This document shows positions 50,269 through 58,173 of a stretch of 64,000 bases of DNA, one piece after another (within the stretch, counting starts at the first letter, position 1; each line of letters starts with the position of its first letter). Source of the stretch: Olsenella porci (GTDB lineage Bacteria > Actinomycetota > Coriobacteriia > Coriobacteriales > Atopobiaceae); NCBI RefSeq assembly GCF_009695875.1, contig NZ_VUNC01000001.1, positions 186,001 through 250,000 of the forward strand. The letters are read 5' to 3'. The notes below the pieces were generated by a model that saw only the letters and a list, made by a program, of their open reading frames with translations, was not told the DNA's origin and made no database searches. Made by a program: the position numbers and the translations under genes.

Positions 50269-52779
50269 ATGGAATCCCTTTACAGAAAGTACCGCCCCAA
50301 GACCTTCGAGGACGTCGTGGGCCAGCAGCACGTGGTGAGCACCCTTGAGCACGCGGTCCTCGAGGGAAAGACGAGCCACGCCTACCTGTTCTGCGGACCC
50401 CGCGGCACGGGCAAGACCACCATGGCCAGGATTCTCGCGAAGGCCCTGATGTGCGAGAAGGGGCCTGGCCACCTTCCCGACGGCACCTGCGAGCAATGCA
50501 CGCTCATAGCCGAGGGGGAGCACCCAGACGTCTACGAGCTCGACGCGGCCAGCCGCACCGGCGTGGACAACGTGCGCGAAGAGATCATCAGCAGGGTGGG
50601 TTATGCGCCCGTCCGAGGGAGCTACAAGGTCTACATCATCGACGAGGTCCACATGCTCACCACGGCGGCGTTCAACGCCCTCCTCAAGACCCTTGAGGAA
50701 CCGCCGTCGCACGTGGTGTTCGTGCTCTGCACCACCGATCCGCAGAAGGTTCCCGCGACGATTCTCAGCCGCGTCCAGCGGTTTGACTTCCACCCCATAG
50801 CCGCCGACGAGATGCTCGCCCATCTGGAGTCGGTGTGCGAGAGCGAGGGCTTCACCTACGAGCCCGCGGCCCTCGAGCTCGTTGTGCGCCACGCCCGCGG
50901 GGGCATGCGAGACGCCCTGAGCTCCCTCGAGCAGCTGAGCGTCTTTGGGAGCGGGTCCATCACGCTCGCCCTCACGCGCGACATGCTGGGCGAGGTGTCG
51001 TCGTCCACGCTCCACGTTACTGCCAAGGCGCTGGCGGAGAGGGACGTGCCCACGCTCTTCTCCACCGTAGCGTCGCTCGTCGACGCCGGCCGGGACCTGC
51101 TGCAGTTCACGCGCGAGCTCGCCGCGCACCTGAGGGACGTGTACGTGGTCGCCGCCGTTGGCCCCAAGCCCGGCGTGGTGACCGCGACGGCCGAGGAGCT
51201 CGAGGCGCTTGGATCGGAGGCGTCCGAGTTTGGCTCCGTTGACAGGCTGGCGCGCGCCCTCATGGTGATTGGCGACGCCTCGAGCGAGATGCGCACGGCG
51301 ACCAACCAGAGGCTCGTCCTCGAGATCGCCCTCACGAGGATCGCCCGCCCCAAGAGCGACCTCACGCTCGAGTCCCTTGCGGACCGCGTCTCGTCGCTCG
51401 AGGCGCGTCTCTCCTCGCTTGGCGAAGGCGTCCCCGTTGCGGCAGTTGCCCAACCCCTTGGGGCGCCGGGCCAGCAGGCATCGGCAGGGGAGCGGGGGCC
51501 TCAGGCTACCGCTCCCGCCAACCGCGCGTCGGCAGCCGCCCAAACCCCAGCGGCGCCCGAGGCCCGTCGAGTGGAGCACAGGGTCGCGCCCCCCTCGGCA
51601 CCGTATGCGCATCCCTGGGAGCGCGACCAGGAGGCGCCTGCGGGCGGGTCACCCGCGCCGCAGGTGCGACCTGCGAAGCCTGCCACCGTCCCCGCTGCGC
51701 CTACGAACCCGCAGCCGGCCGCGGCCAATGCGCCGCGAGCCCAGGCCCAGCGCGAGGCTCCCAGGCAGGTTCCTCCGGCGCCCGCCCCATCCCGCAAGCC
51801 CCAGGCTCCCAAGCCGCAGACTTCGAAGCCCAATGCAACGTCCTCCTCGTCTGCCTACCCTGCGGTCACCGACCCTGGCGAGCTCCAGCGCAGGTGGAAG
51901 CAGGTGGTCGAGGGGCTGCTGGCAAAGGACCCCCCGCGCGGCTCGCTGCTCATGCAGTCGACCGCCATGCAGGACGACGGGGAGCATCTGCTGGTCAACC
52001 TTCCCAAGGGCAGTGGCTTTGCGGTGAAGATGCTCGACCGCAAGGACGTTCGCACAGTGGTCGACCGCGCCGTCGCCGAGGTCTTTGGCTACCGCTCCAT
52101 CAACTACGTGGAGGCGAGCCTTGCGGGTGCGGACATCGCCCGGGCGCGCAGGTCTGCTCCCGCCGCCCCCAGAAAGACGCCCGTTGCGCCGCAGCCCCAG
52201 CAGGCGCCGCGTCCCGTGCCTTCCGTCCCGGCACCTGCTCCGGCACCCGCGCCGGTGCCCGTCGCGGCTCCCCCCGCGCAGGCGAGCGCGCCCGCGCAAT
52301 CGGGTTACGCCATGCCCTGGGACGACGAGGCGGTCCCCTACGATGACGCCTCGGCCGTCTCGTATGACGAGGAGGCTCAGGAGGCCGCCTTCGCAGCGCC
52401 CGTGGTCCCCGAGCCCTCGTCGAGTTCGGTCGGGGGAGCGACTGCTCCGAACCCGGCACCCGCTCCGCCCCGCCAGGAGGCGACACCCGTTCCGTCGCCC
52501 GCCCCCGCCCAGTCGGCGGCGCCCTCTCCAGCCCCCGCGCCTGCGGCGGACCCGGTGTCCCCGGCGGCCGCAACGGCGTCCCCCACGACGACGGCGAACG
52601 GGGAGCCCCTCCCCCAGGACGTTGACCGGTTGATGCAGATGCTCACCAACGTCTTTGGCGATGGGGTTACCGTGAGCGTGGAGCATCCGGACGGCGCCGG
52701 CGGCGACAGCGGCTCAGAATCGGGGAGCGATGCAGGTGGGGAAGGCCTCTCGCCCGACTCGTACGGAGACGAAGACTAG
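50269..52779 (+). CDS. dnaX: DNA polymerase III subunit gamma/tau
   Basis: The clamp-loader ATPase, 836 residues. AAA+ motifs are intact: Walker A (FCGPRGTGKTT), Walker B with sensor (VYIIDEVHMLT), arginine finger region (TILSRVQRFDF) and the zinc-binding cysteines (CEKG, then CEQC). The C-terminal half (about 395-830) is extremely Pro/Ala-rich and disordered; a small folded segment (ELQRRWKQVVEGLLAKDPPR to SINYVEASLAGADI) precedes the last part. I choose ATG 50269, five nt after GGAG. It starts the dnaX-ybaB-recR cluster found in many bacteria. Confidence 0.95.
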   Translation: MESLYRKYRPKTFEDVVGQQHVVSTLEHAVLEGKTSHAYLFCGPRGTGKTTMARILAKALMCEKGPGHLPDGTCEQCTLIAEGEHPDVYELDAASRTGVDNVREEIISRVGYAPVRGSYKVYIIDEVHMLTTAAFNALLKTLEEPPSHVVFVLCTTDPQKVPATILSRVQRFDFHPIAADEMLAHLESVCESEGFTYEPAALELVVRHARGGMRDALSSLEQLSVFGSGSITLALTRDMLGEVSSSTLHVTAKALAERDVPTLFSTVASLVDAGRDLLQFTRELAAHLRDVYVVAAVGPKPGVVTATAEELEALGSEASEFGSVDRLARALMVIGDASSEMRTATNQRLVLEIALTRIARPKSDLTLESLADRVSSLEARLSSLGEGVPVAAVAQPLGAPGQQASAGERGPQATAPANRASAAAQTPAAPEARRVEHRVAPPSAPYAHPWERDQEAPAGGSPAPQVRPAKPATVPAAPTNPQPAAANAPRAQAQREAPRQVPPAPAPSRKPQAPKPQTSKPNATSSSSAYPAVTDPGELQRRWKQVVEGLLAKDPPRGSLLMQSTAMQDDGEHLLVNLPKGSGFAVKMLDRKDVRTVVDRAVAEVFGYRSINYVEASLAGADIARARRSAPAAPRKTPVAPQPQQAPRPVPSVPAPAPAPAPVPVAAPPAQASAPAQSGYAMPWDDEAVPYDDASAVSYDEEAQEAAFAAPVVPEPSSSSVGGATAPNPAPAPPRQEATPVPSPAPAQSAAPSPAPAPAADPVSPAAATASPTTTANGEPLPQDVDRLMQMLTNVFGDGVTVSVEHPDGAGGDSGSESGSDAGGEGLSPDSYGDED

Positions 52780-52809
52780 GCGGGCGTGACCCGCAGGGAA
52801 GTGATTGAC

Positions 52810-53127
52810 ATGGATATGCAGCAGATGATGCGTCAGGCACAGAAGATGCAGCAGGAGCTTGCCAAGACGCAGGAGAAGCTCTCGCAGACGGAGGTGTCTG
52901 CGTCCGCCGGTGGCGGCATGGTCAAGGTGGCCGGGACCGCAGATGGCAAGATCACCTCCATCACGATCGACCCCGAGGCGCTTGACCCCGAGGACGTGGA
53001 CCTTCTTCAGGACACCATCCTCGCGGCCGTCAACGAATGCCTCGACAGCGCGCAGGACGTTGCCAACCAGCAGATGAGGGGCGTTGCGGGTGGGATGAAC
53101 CTCCCCAACATCCCTGGCCTCTTCTAA
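52810..53127 (+). CDS. YbaB/EbfC nucleoid-associated protein
   Basis: A 105-residue DNA-binding protein with the Met/Gln-rich N-terminus ([21 protein letters not shown]), the [25 protein letters not shown] core and a conserved end ([10 protein letters not shown]). It binds DNA as a dimer. ATG 52810 follows AGGGAAG; ATG 52816 is also possible. The stop of this gene overlaps the recR start by one base. Confidence 0.95.
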   Translation: MDMQQMMRQAQKMQQELAKTQEKLSQTEVSASAGGGMVKVAGTADGKITSITIDPEALDPEDVDLLQDTILAAVNECLDSAQDVANQQMRGVAGGMNLPNIPGLF

Positions 53128-53732
53128 TGCCGGAGCCCAACGACGGAAGGGCGCTCCAGCGCCTGCTCGACGAGCTGGGGAGGCTTCCGGGCATCGGTCC
53201 CAAGTCTGCCCAGCGCATCGCCTACTACATCCTGGAGTCCGACGCCGAGACGGCGCGTCGGCTCTCGAGCGCGATTCTGGACGTGAAGCGGCAGGTCCAC
53301 TTCTGTCCCATCTGCTTTAGTTACGCAACCCGCGACACCTGCGACGTGTGCTCGGATGCCTCGCGCGACCGCAGTCGCATCTGCGTGGTGAGCGAGCCGC
53401 GCGACGTGAGCGCCATCGAGCGCACCGACTCCTACCACGGCTTGTACCACGTCTTGGGCGGCGTCATCTCGCCCATGGACAAGGTTGGGCCCGAGCAGCT
53501 CCACGTGCGCGAGCTCATGGGACGACTGGCCGACGGGGAAGTCAAGGAGGTCATCCTCGCCACTAACCCGGACGTCGAGGGAGAGACGACGGCGACGTAC
53601 CTCTCGCGCGTGATACGCCCACTGGGTGTCACGGTCACGCGCCTCGCGAGCGGGCTTCCCGTGGGAGGCGACCTCGAGTATGCGGACGAGGTGACGCTCG
53701 GGCGCGCCATCGAGGAGCGGCGGTCGCTCTAG
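53127..53732 (+). CDS. recR: Recombination mediator RecR
   Basis: A 201-residue protein of the RecFOR pathway. It has the helix-hairpin-helix ([16 protein letters not shown]), a C4 zinc finger ([16 protein letters not shown]), the Toprim domain with [25 protein letters not shown] and [13 protein letters not shown], and a C-terminal Walker-like [12 protein letters not shown]. Its ATG shares one base with the ybaB stop (TAATG), implying coupling. Length is normal. Confidence 0.96.
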   Translation: MPEPNDGRALQRLLDELGRLPGIGPKSAQRIAYYILESDAETARRLSSAILDVKRQVHFCPICFSYATRDTCDVCSDASRDRSRICVVSEPRDVSAIERTDSYHGLYHVLGGVISPMDKVGPEQLHVRELMGRLADGEVKEVILATNPDVEGETTATYLSRVIRPLGVTVTRLASGLPVGGDLEYADEVTLGRAIEERRSL

Positions 53733-53785
53733 GCACCACGCAGGTGGCGCCTCGCGCTACCATGCACACAGACAGGAGGTCTGTC

Positions 53786-54730
53786 ATGGCAGATAACGAG
53801 AGAAGGGACCGGAGGGGCGGGACCCCCCGCCGCGGCAGCCATGCTGGCGCAACGCCGCGCCGGCAGGTGTCCGGGGGCAGTGGATCGGGCGCCGCGCGGC
53901 ATGCCTCGCACCTCTCGCCCGTATCGGATCCCGCGTCGCAGGGGGCTCGACCCTCGAGGGACCGGTTGCGCAACCTTCCACAGATCGACACCGGCGGGTC
54001 CGAGCAGGACGCCCCCCGTCCTATCGGCGTGGATCCGGCGGTCACCGGGTCGTTCCGCCGCATCGACGTGGGGGAGGGCGCCAAGGTCGAGACGCGTGAC
54101 AACGTGAGGACCATCTCGCCCGACTCCACCTCGTCGTGGACCAGGACGGGCTTTGGCGAGGAGATGCAGCTGCAGGGGCGCAACAAGCCCCGTGTTCGCA
54201 ACCGCGAGACCAAGATCAAGACCAACAAGCGGCTGAACATTGGCATCGCCATCGCTGCCGCCGTAATCATCCTGCTTGCCATCCTCGCCTTCAACGGAAT
54301 CATCTCGCACCGCCCCAGCGCCGAGCAGACGGACAGCGGACAGGTCGAGCAGACTCAGACGGGTTCCGACGGCTCTATCAACTACAACGGCACGGTCTTC
54401 AGCATCAGGCAGGGTGATGACGGCAAGTACGCGCTCGTGGGTTCGCCCGAGGGCAGCTCTACCTCGAGCGTGAACACGTACTTTGAGTTCGAGGGCACGC
54501 CGGTTCAGCTCGTTCTGTACAACGGCGCGATCATCATCCCCGAGAACCTGGGGGACGGCTGGGACGTCCTCGCCTACACCATGGGTGCGGGATCGATGAG
54601 CACGCAGGTGACCGACTCGAACGGCAACGCGGTCACGGGAAGCGGCCAGATCACCGACGTCAAGCTCGACGGCTCCAACCTCCTGATCACGGACAGCACG
54701 GGTCAGACGACGACCATCGCCCTGGGCTGA
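53786..54730 (+). CDS. Unknown membrane-anchored protein with disordered N-terminus
   Basis: A 314-residue protein. Residues about 1-155 are charged and Gly/Ser/Arg-rich and look disordered. A single helix near 151-175 (NIGIAIAAAVIILLAILAF) spans the membrane. The external part (about 180-314) contains a short Gln/Thr-rich stretch and then a beta-rich domain (NTYFEFEGTPVQLVLYNGAI, WDVLAYTMGAGSMSTQV). ATG 53786 follows AGGAGG. It resembles actinobacterial one-helix proteins of unknown role. It may be a Ser/Thr-kinase substrate given its Thr- and Ser-rich cytoplasmic half; that is inference. Confidence 0.7.
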   Translation: MADNERRDRRGGTPRRGSHAGATPRRQVSGGSGSGAARHASHLSPVSDPASQGARPSRDRLRNLPQIDTGGSEQDAPRPIGVDPAVTGSFRRIDVGEGAKVETRDNVRTISPDSTSSWTRTGFGEEMQLQGRNKPRVRNRETKIKTNKRLNIGIAIAAAVIILLAILAFNGIISHRPSAEQTDSGQVEQTQTGSDGSINYNGTVFSIRQGDDGKYALVGSPEGSSTSSVNTYFEFEGTPVQLVLYNGAIIIPENLGDGWDVLAYTMGAGSMSTQVTDSNGNAVTGSGQITDVKLDGSNLLITDSTGQTTTIALG

Positions 54731-54753
54731 CGAGGGGGGGCAAAGGCATCTCT

Positions 54754-54785
54754 GACGGCCTCTCCGGTAGCGGAGGGGCCGTCTC
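54754..54785 (+). terminator. Probable terminator after the unknown membrane gene
   Basis: GACGGCC (54754-54760) and GGCCGTC (54777-54783) with an inner CTCC/GGAG. The T-run is weak (TCGTTA). Confidence 0.55.
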
Positions 54786-54876
54786 GTTATGAAGGACTCG
54801 TGGAGGGAAAGAAATCAAAATTCCCCCTAGACAAGGCTTCTGCCTTCCGTGTATTATTACTCCCGCACTGATGCAC

Positions 54877-54953
<77 letters not shown>

Positions 54954-54964
54954 TAGAATGCACG

Positions 54965-54994
54965 GAGCCTCGGTTCGCCGGGGCTCTTTTCTTA
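54965..54994 (+). terminator. Terminator after tRNA-Asp
   Basis: A 9-bp stem 54965-54973/54978-54986 (one U-G pair) capped by a TTCG tetraloop, then TTTTCTTA. Confidence 0.92.
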
Positions 54995-55094
54995 TGCCTT
55001 GGCATCGCCTCTGCGTGCCGCATTGAAATTGCGACAAATGGCATAATATTTGGGGTAATGGCATTCTTGGCGACGCGCATGGCGGAGGCGAGGT

Positions 55095-55793
55095 GTGGTG
55101 GGCCAACAAGGCGGGAGCGACCGCGGCAGGGCGAGACTTGCCGTGTTCGACCTAGACGGCACATCCATCAACGGGCAGAGTGGCATCCTCTTCTGTCGCT
55201 ACCTCTTCGAAAGCGGGCTCATCTCGCCCTCGCGGGCGTTGCGCCTCGGCTGGTGGGGCGCCCGGTACGCCCTTCACTTGCCCCAGCGGCAGGCGGAGTC
55301 CAGGGAGCTCATCTTCGACGCGCTCTCGGGCGAGGGCCAGGATGAGGTGGCCCGCAGGATGGGCGAGTTCCACGACCGGTACATCCTGCCGCGCTACCGT
55401 GCCGATGCCATTGCGGAGGTTGCCAGACGCAGGGAGCAAGGTTGCATCACCCTTCTGGTCTCGGCGACCTTCGAGGGCATAGCTACGCTCGCTGCCGACC
55501 ACCTTGGGGTTGACGGCCTGGTGGCGACGAGGATGAGGCGAGACGGCGAAGGCAACTTCACCGGTGAGGTTGACGGTCAGGTGGTGGCGGGACGAGGCAA
55601 GACGGAGGGCGTCGCCGCCTGGGCGGACGAGCACGTGGGGCAGGGCCGCTGGTACGTCCAGTGCGCATATGGCGACCACCTGTCGGACCGCTTCCTGCTT
55701 GAATCGGCGGTCGAGGCGTTTGCCGTGCGTCCTGACCCCACCCTGAGGCTCGAGGCCCACAGGCGCGGTTGGACGGTGCTCGACTGGAGGTAG
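55095..55793 (+). CDS. HAD-IB family phosphatase
   Basis: A 232-residue haloacid dehalogenase-type enzyme. Motif I is AVFDLDGTSI (nucleophile Asp), motif II TLLVSATFEG, and motif IV YGDHLSDRFLL. The large helical cap (about 35-90) is typical of SerB/HAD-IB enzymes of lipid or amino acid phosphates. The start is one of two adjacent GTG codons (55095, 55098), with GGAGGCGAGG upstream. The substrate is unknown. It is followed 66 bp later by the Rrf2 regulator. Confidence 0.85.
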   Translation: MVGQQGGSDRGRARLAVFDLDGTSINGQSGILFCRYLFESGLISPSRALRLGWWGARYALHLPQRQAESRELIFDALSGEGQDEVARRMGEFHDRYILPRYRADAIAEVARRREQGCITLLVSATFEGIATLAADHLGVDGLVATRMRRDGEGNFTGEVDGQVVAGRGKTEGVAAWADEHVGQGRWYVQCAYGDHLSDRFLLESAVEAFAVRPDPTLRLEAHRRGWTVLDWR

Positions 55794-55859
55794 GCCCTCG
55801 GGCCATAGGGTTACGAGTGGGAGGCGCGGAGATCGTCTCCCCGAAGGCATGGGAATGGC

Positions 55860-56345
55860 ATGGACATCTCTCGCAAGACAGACTACGCGCTGCGCATGCT
55901 CGCCGAGCTCATCCGTGCGGATGGGAACATCGTCTCGGTGCGCGTCGCGGCAGACAGGAATCGGATCCCCTACTCGTTTGCCAGGTCGATCCAGCACGAC
56001 CTCGTTCGCGCGGGGCTGGTCGAGAGCACCCGTGGGTCCAGGGGCGGCATGAGGCTTGCCGCCGACCCCAAGAAGGTGACGCTCCGGGAGGTCGTCGAGG
56101 CAATCCAGGGGCCCATCTACGTGTCTGGCTGTGCGACCGCCGGCGACGACGGCGGTCCGTGCCCCTACATGCCCCAGTGCCATTACAACCCCATCTGGTG
56201 CGAGGCGGAGCGAATGCTCAGGGACTACTTTGGGTCGGTCACGCTGTACCAGGTCGTGATCGAGGACAAGCATCCCGTGATGGGCGGCGGGCACCGCTTC
56301 GACGTCGTCGGCCGAGACGGCAGGCCTGACGGGCAGGGGGAGTAG
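55860..56345 (+). CDS. Rrf2-family transcription regulator
   Basis: A 161-residue winged-helix regulator. The N-terminal MDISRKTDYALRMLAELI and SRGGMRLAADPKKVTLREVV are characteristic. The region after residue 93 carries four cysteines (CATAGDDGGPC, PQC, IWC), more than the three that bind the Fe-S cluster in IscR and NsrR. It may therefore sense iron-sulfur status, nitric oxide or oxygen. It ends 1 bp before the MutY-like gene and so is probably co-transcribed with it. CymR-type Rrf2 proteins control sulfur genes; metY lies 2 kb away. Confidence 0.88.
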   Translation: MDISRKTDYALRMLAELIRADGNIVSVRVAADRNRIPYSFARSIQHDLVRAGLVESTRGSRGGMRLAADPKKVTLREVVEAIQGPIYVSGCATAGDDGGPCPYMPQCHYNPIWCEAERMLRDYFGSVTLYQVVIEDKHPVMGGGHRFDVVGRDGRPDGQGE

Positions 56346-56346
56346 G

Positions 56347-57222
56347 GTGCCCGACCTGCCCGCAGCCCCCTCCGACGAGCTTGCGCCGTTCAGGAAGAAG
56401 GTCCTCTCCCGTGGCCGCGAGCTCTACCGCGACCTCCCCTGGCGCCGCACGCGCGACCCCTACGCCATCTGGGTCTCTGAGGTGATGCTCCAGCAGACGC
56501 AGGTCAAGCGTGTCGACGGCAGGTGGCAGCGGTGGCTGGGGCGCTTTCCCAACGTCCGGGCGCTCGCGGATGCGCAGACCGCCGACGTGCTTGAGGAGTG
56601 GCAGGGCATGGGCTACAACAGGCGCGCGCTCTCGCTCCGCAACGCGGCGCGGGCGGTGTGCGACGGCGGGGGAGAGATGCCCCGCGAGTATGCGGACCTC
56701 GTCGCGCTGCCCGGCATCGGTCCTGCCACGGCGGCGGGCATACGGGCCTTCGCATACGACTTGCCAGGCGTGTATCTCGAGACCAACGTGCGTGCCGTCT
56801 TCCTCCACGAGCTCTTCCCCGATCGTGAGGGCGTAGGGGACCGTGAGATCGAGCCCTTGGTTTGGCAGTGCTGCCCTGCGGGCGACGATGACCCATCTGA
56901 TGACCCCAGGACGTGGTACTATGCCCTTCTCGACTACGGTGCGTACCTCAAGCAGACACTGCCCAACCCCTCGCGCCGCTCCAAGGGGCACGTGAGGCAG
57001 TCGAGGTTTGAGGGCTCCCACCGGCAGAAGCGTGCGGCGCTCGTGCGCCTGCTCCTCTCCCATAACGAGGGTGTGGATTCTGGGACGCTTGCGCGCGAGC
57101 TCTCGGCTTTGGAGGAAAAAGCGGGTAGAAGTGAGCTAGGCGACGGCGAGGTCGAGGCAATCCTTCTCGAGCTTGCCCGGGAGGGTTTCTGCCATCAACA
57201 AGGTGGCATTTGGCTTTCCTAG
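56347..57222 (+). CDS. MutY-like DNA glycosylase lacking the Fe-S motif
   Basis: A 291-residue HhH-GPD base-excision enzyme. Visible are [15 protein letters not shown], the helix-hairpin-helix [12 protein letters not shown], and the catalytic region [13 protein letters not shown]. In this region the catalytic Asp of MutY and EndoIII (D-G-N-V or D-T-N-V) aligns with Glu. The C-x6-C-x2-C-x5-C motif that follows in MutY is absent, as is the NUDIX-like 8-oxoguanine recognition domain. It most resembles a MutY side branch, so the adenine glycosylase activity is not certain. The GTG start at 56347 abuts the Rrf2 stop. A C-terminal winged-helix-like segment ends the protein. Confidence 0.82.
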   Translation: MPDLPAAPSDELAPFRKKVLSRGRELYRDLPWRRTRDPYAIWVSEVMLQQTQVKRVDGRWQRWLGRFPNVRALADAQTADVLEEWQGMGYNRRALSLRNAARAVCDGGGEMPREYADLVALPGIGPATAAGIRAFAYDLPGVYLETNVRAVFLHELFPDREGVGDREIEPLVWQCCPAGDDDPSDDPRTWYYALLDYGAYLKQTLPNPSRRSKGHVRQSRFEGSHRQKRAALVRLLLSHNEGVDSGTLARELSALEEKAGRSELGDGEVEAILLELAREGFCHQQGGIWLS

Positions 57223-57314
57223 GTGCTACCATGGGCCTGCCGCCAACGGCACACCTGCTGCAAGTGGTGCCCGCAGGAAAAGGGGCCTGCGGGCAAACGA
57301 GAGAGGAGCTTTTC

Positions 57315-57860
57315 ATGGCAGTCGACTTCGAGAACTCGCAGACCAAGAAGAACCTTGAGGCGGCATTTGCCGGTGAGTCTCAGGCAACCAACAAGTACTC
57401 CTACTACGCGAGCAAGGCCAAGAAGGAGGGCTACGTCCAGATCTCGAACATCTTCAGCGAGACCTCCGGCAACGAGCGCGAGCACGCCAAGCTCTGGTTC
57501 AAGTACCTGCACGATGGTGACGTTCCCGACACCCTGGCCAACCTCAAGGATGCCGCGGCAGGCGAGAACTACGAGTGGACCGACATGTATAAGGGCTTCG
57601 CCGAGACCGCGGATGCCGAGGGCTTCAAGGAGATCGCTGCCAAGTTCCGCCTGGTCGGCGAGGTCGAGAAGCACCACGAGGAGCGCTACAACAAGCTCGT
57701 CGAGCGCGTCGAGAAGGGCGAGGTCTTCAACCGCCCGGGCGTCAAGGTCTGGAAGTGCACCAACTGCGGCCACCTGCACGTGGGCCCCGAGGCCCCCAAG
57801 GTCTGCCCCGTCTGCAACCACCCGCAGAGCTACTTCGAGGAGCAGGCTATCAACTACTAG
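57315..57860 (+). CDS. Rubrerythrin
   Basis: A 181-residue non-haem iron peroxidase of anaerobes. The ferritin-like four-helix domain (about 8-140) carries E-x-x-H ligand motifs (EREHAKLW and EKHHEERY) with Glu at [10 protein letters not shown]. The rubredoxin-like C-terminus has two CxxC pairs ([19 protein letters not shown]). It reduces hydrogen peroxide with electrons from a rubredoxin or NAD(P)H pathway. ATG 57315 follows AGAGGAG. Its presence supports an anaerobic lifestyle. Confidence 0.96.
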   Translation: MAVDFENSQTKKNLEAAFAGESQATNKYSYYASKAKKEGYVQISNIFSETSGNEREHAKLWFKYLHDGDVPDTLANLKDAAAGENYEWTDMYKGFAETADAEGFKEIAAKFRLVGEVEKHHEERYNKLVERVEKGEVFNRPGVKVWKCTNCGHLHVGPEAPKVCPVCNHPQSYFEEQAINY

Positions 57861-57881
57861 CCTCTTGCAATAGCTCGCCTA

Positions 57882-57911
57882 GGGCCCCGACTTAGGTCGG
57901 GGCCCTTTTTT
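57882..57911 (+). terminator. Terminator after rubrerythrin
   Basis: Perfect 10-bp stem GGGCCCCGAC/GTCGGGGCCC (57882-57891/57896-57905) with loop TTAG and six T. Confidence 0.96.
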
Positions 57912-57915
57912 GTGC

Positions 57916-57957
57916 TTGGACCAGCATCGGAAGAAGTTATCAATAGAACCGATAACT
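57916..57957 (+). promoter_or_regulatory. metY promoter overlapped by an inverted repeat
   Basis: A -35-like TTGGAC (57916-57921) and a -10-like TATCAA (57938-57943) are 16 bp apart. The perfect repeat AGTTATC/GATAACT (57935-57941/57951-57957, 9-bp spacer) covers the -10, where a repressor would block RNA polymerase. Confidence 0.55.
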
Positions 57958-58022
57958 AGGTAGGCCAAGTCCGCATATCGATGAGACTGTTATCGGCGTC
58001 ATGAAGCGGTACTATGCAGGTC

Positions 58023-58073
58023 ATGGAAACGACGCAGACATACAACGAGCTATCGGGACGGCAGATGCCGTAG
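58023..58073 (+). CDS. Possible 16-codon leader peptide upstream of metY
   Basis: ATG 58023 opens a short frame of 16 codons that ends in Met-Pro before TAG at 58071. The predicted peptide is METTQTYNELSGRQMP. The ribosome-binding site is weak (GCAGGT). Its last codons lie inside hairpin A, so translation to the end would disturb that hairpin. Methionine near the stop makes a methionine-sensing role conceivable, but one Met is thin support. It may be chance. Confidence 0.3.
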   Translation: METTQTYNELSGRQMP

Positions 58074-58110
58074 CCCGAGTGCGGAGGAGAAACACGTCTC
58101 CGACTCGGGC
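58053..58110 (+). promoter_or_regulatory. Two competing hairpins in the metY leader
   Basis: Hairpin A pairs 58053-58062 (TCGGGACGGC) with 58067-58071 and 58074-58078. Hairpin B pairs 58073-58080 (GCCCGAGT) with 58103-58110 (ACTCGGGC), plus an inner 58082-58086/58098-58102. The segment CCCGA (58074-58078) is used by both, so they exclude each other, as in riboswitches and attenuators. No T-run follows hairpin B. Confidence 0.5.
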
Positions 58111-58173
58111 GCCCCCAGAGAACGCTCATCCACTCAAGGCAAAGGCCACCGCACAGGCACAAAGGAGAACATC

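Noticed and set aside
58020-58170. metY leader as a SAM riboswitch
   Set aside because: GGTCATG near 58019 recalls SAM-IV, but the GGCAACC-type core and other conserved parts are absent.
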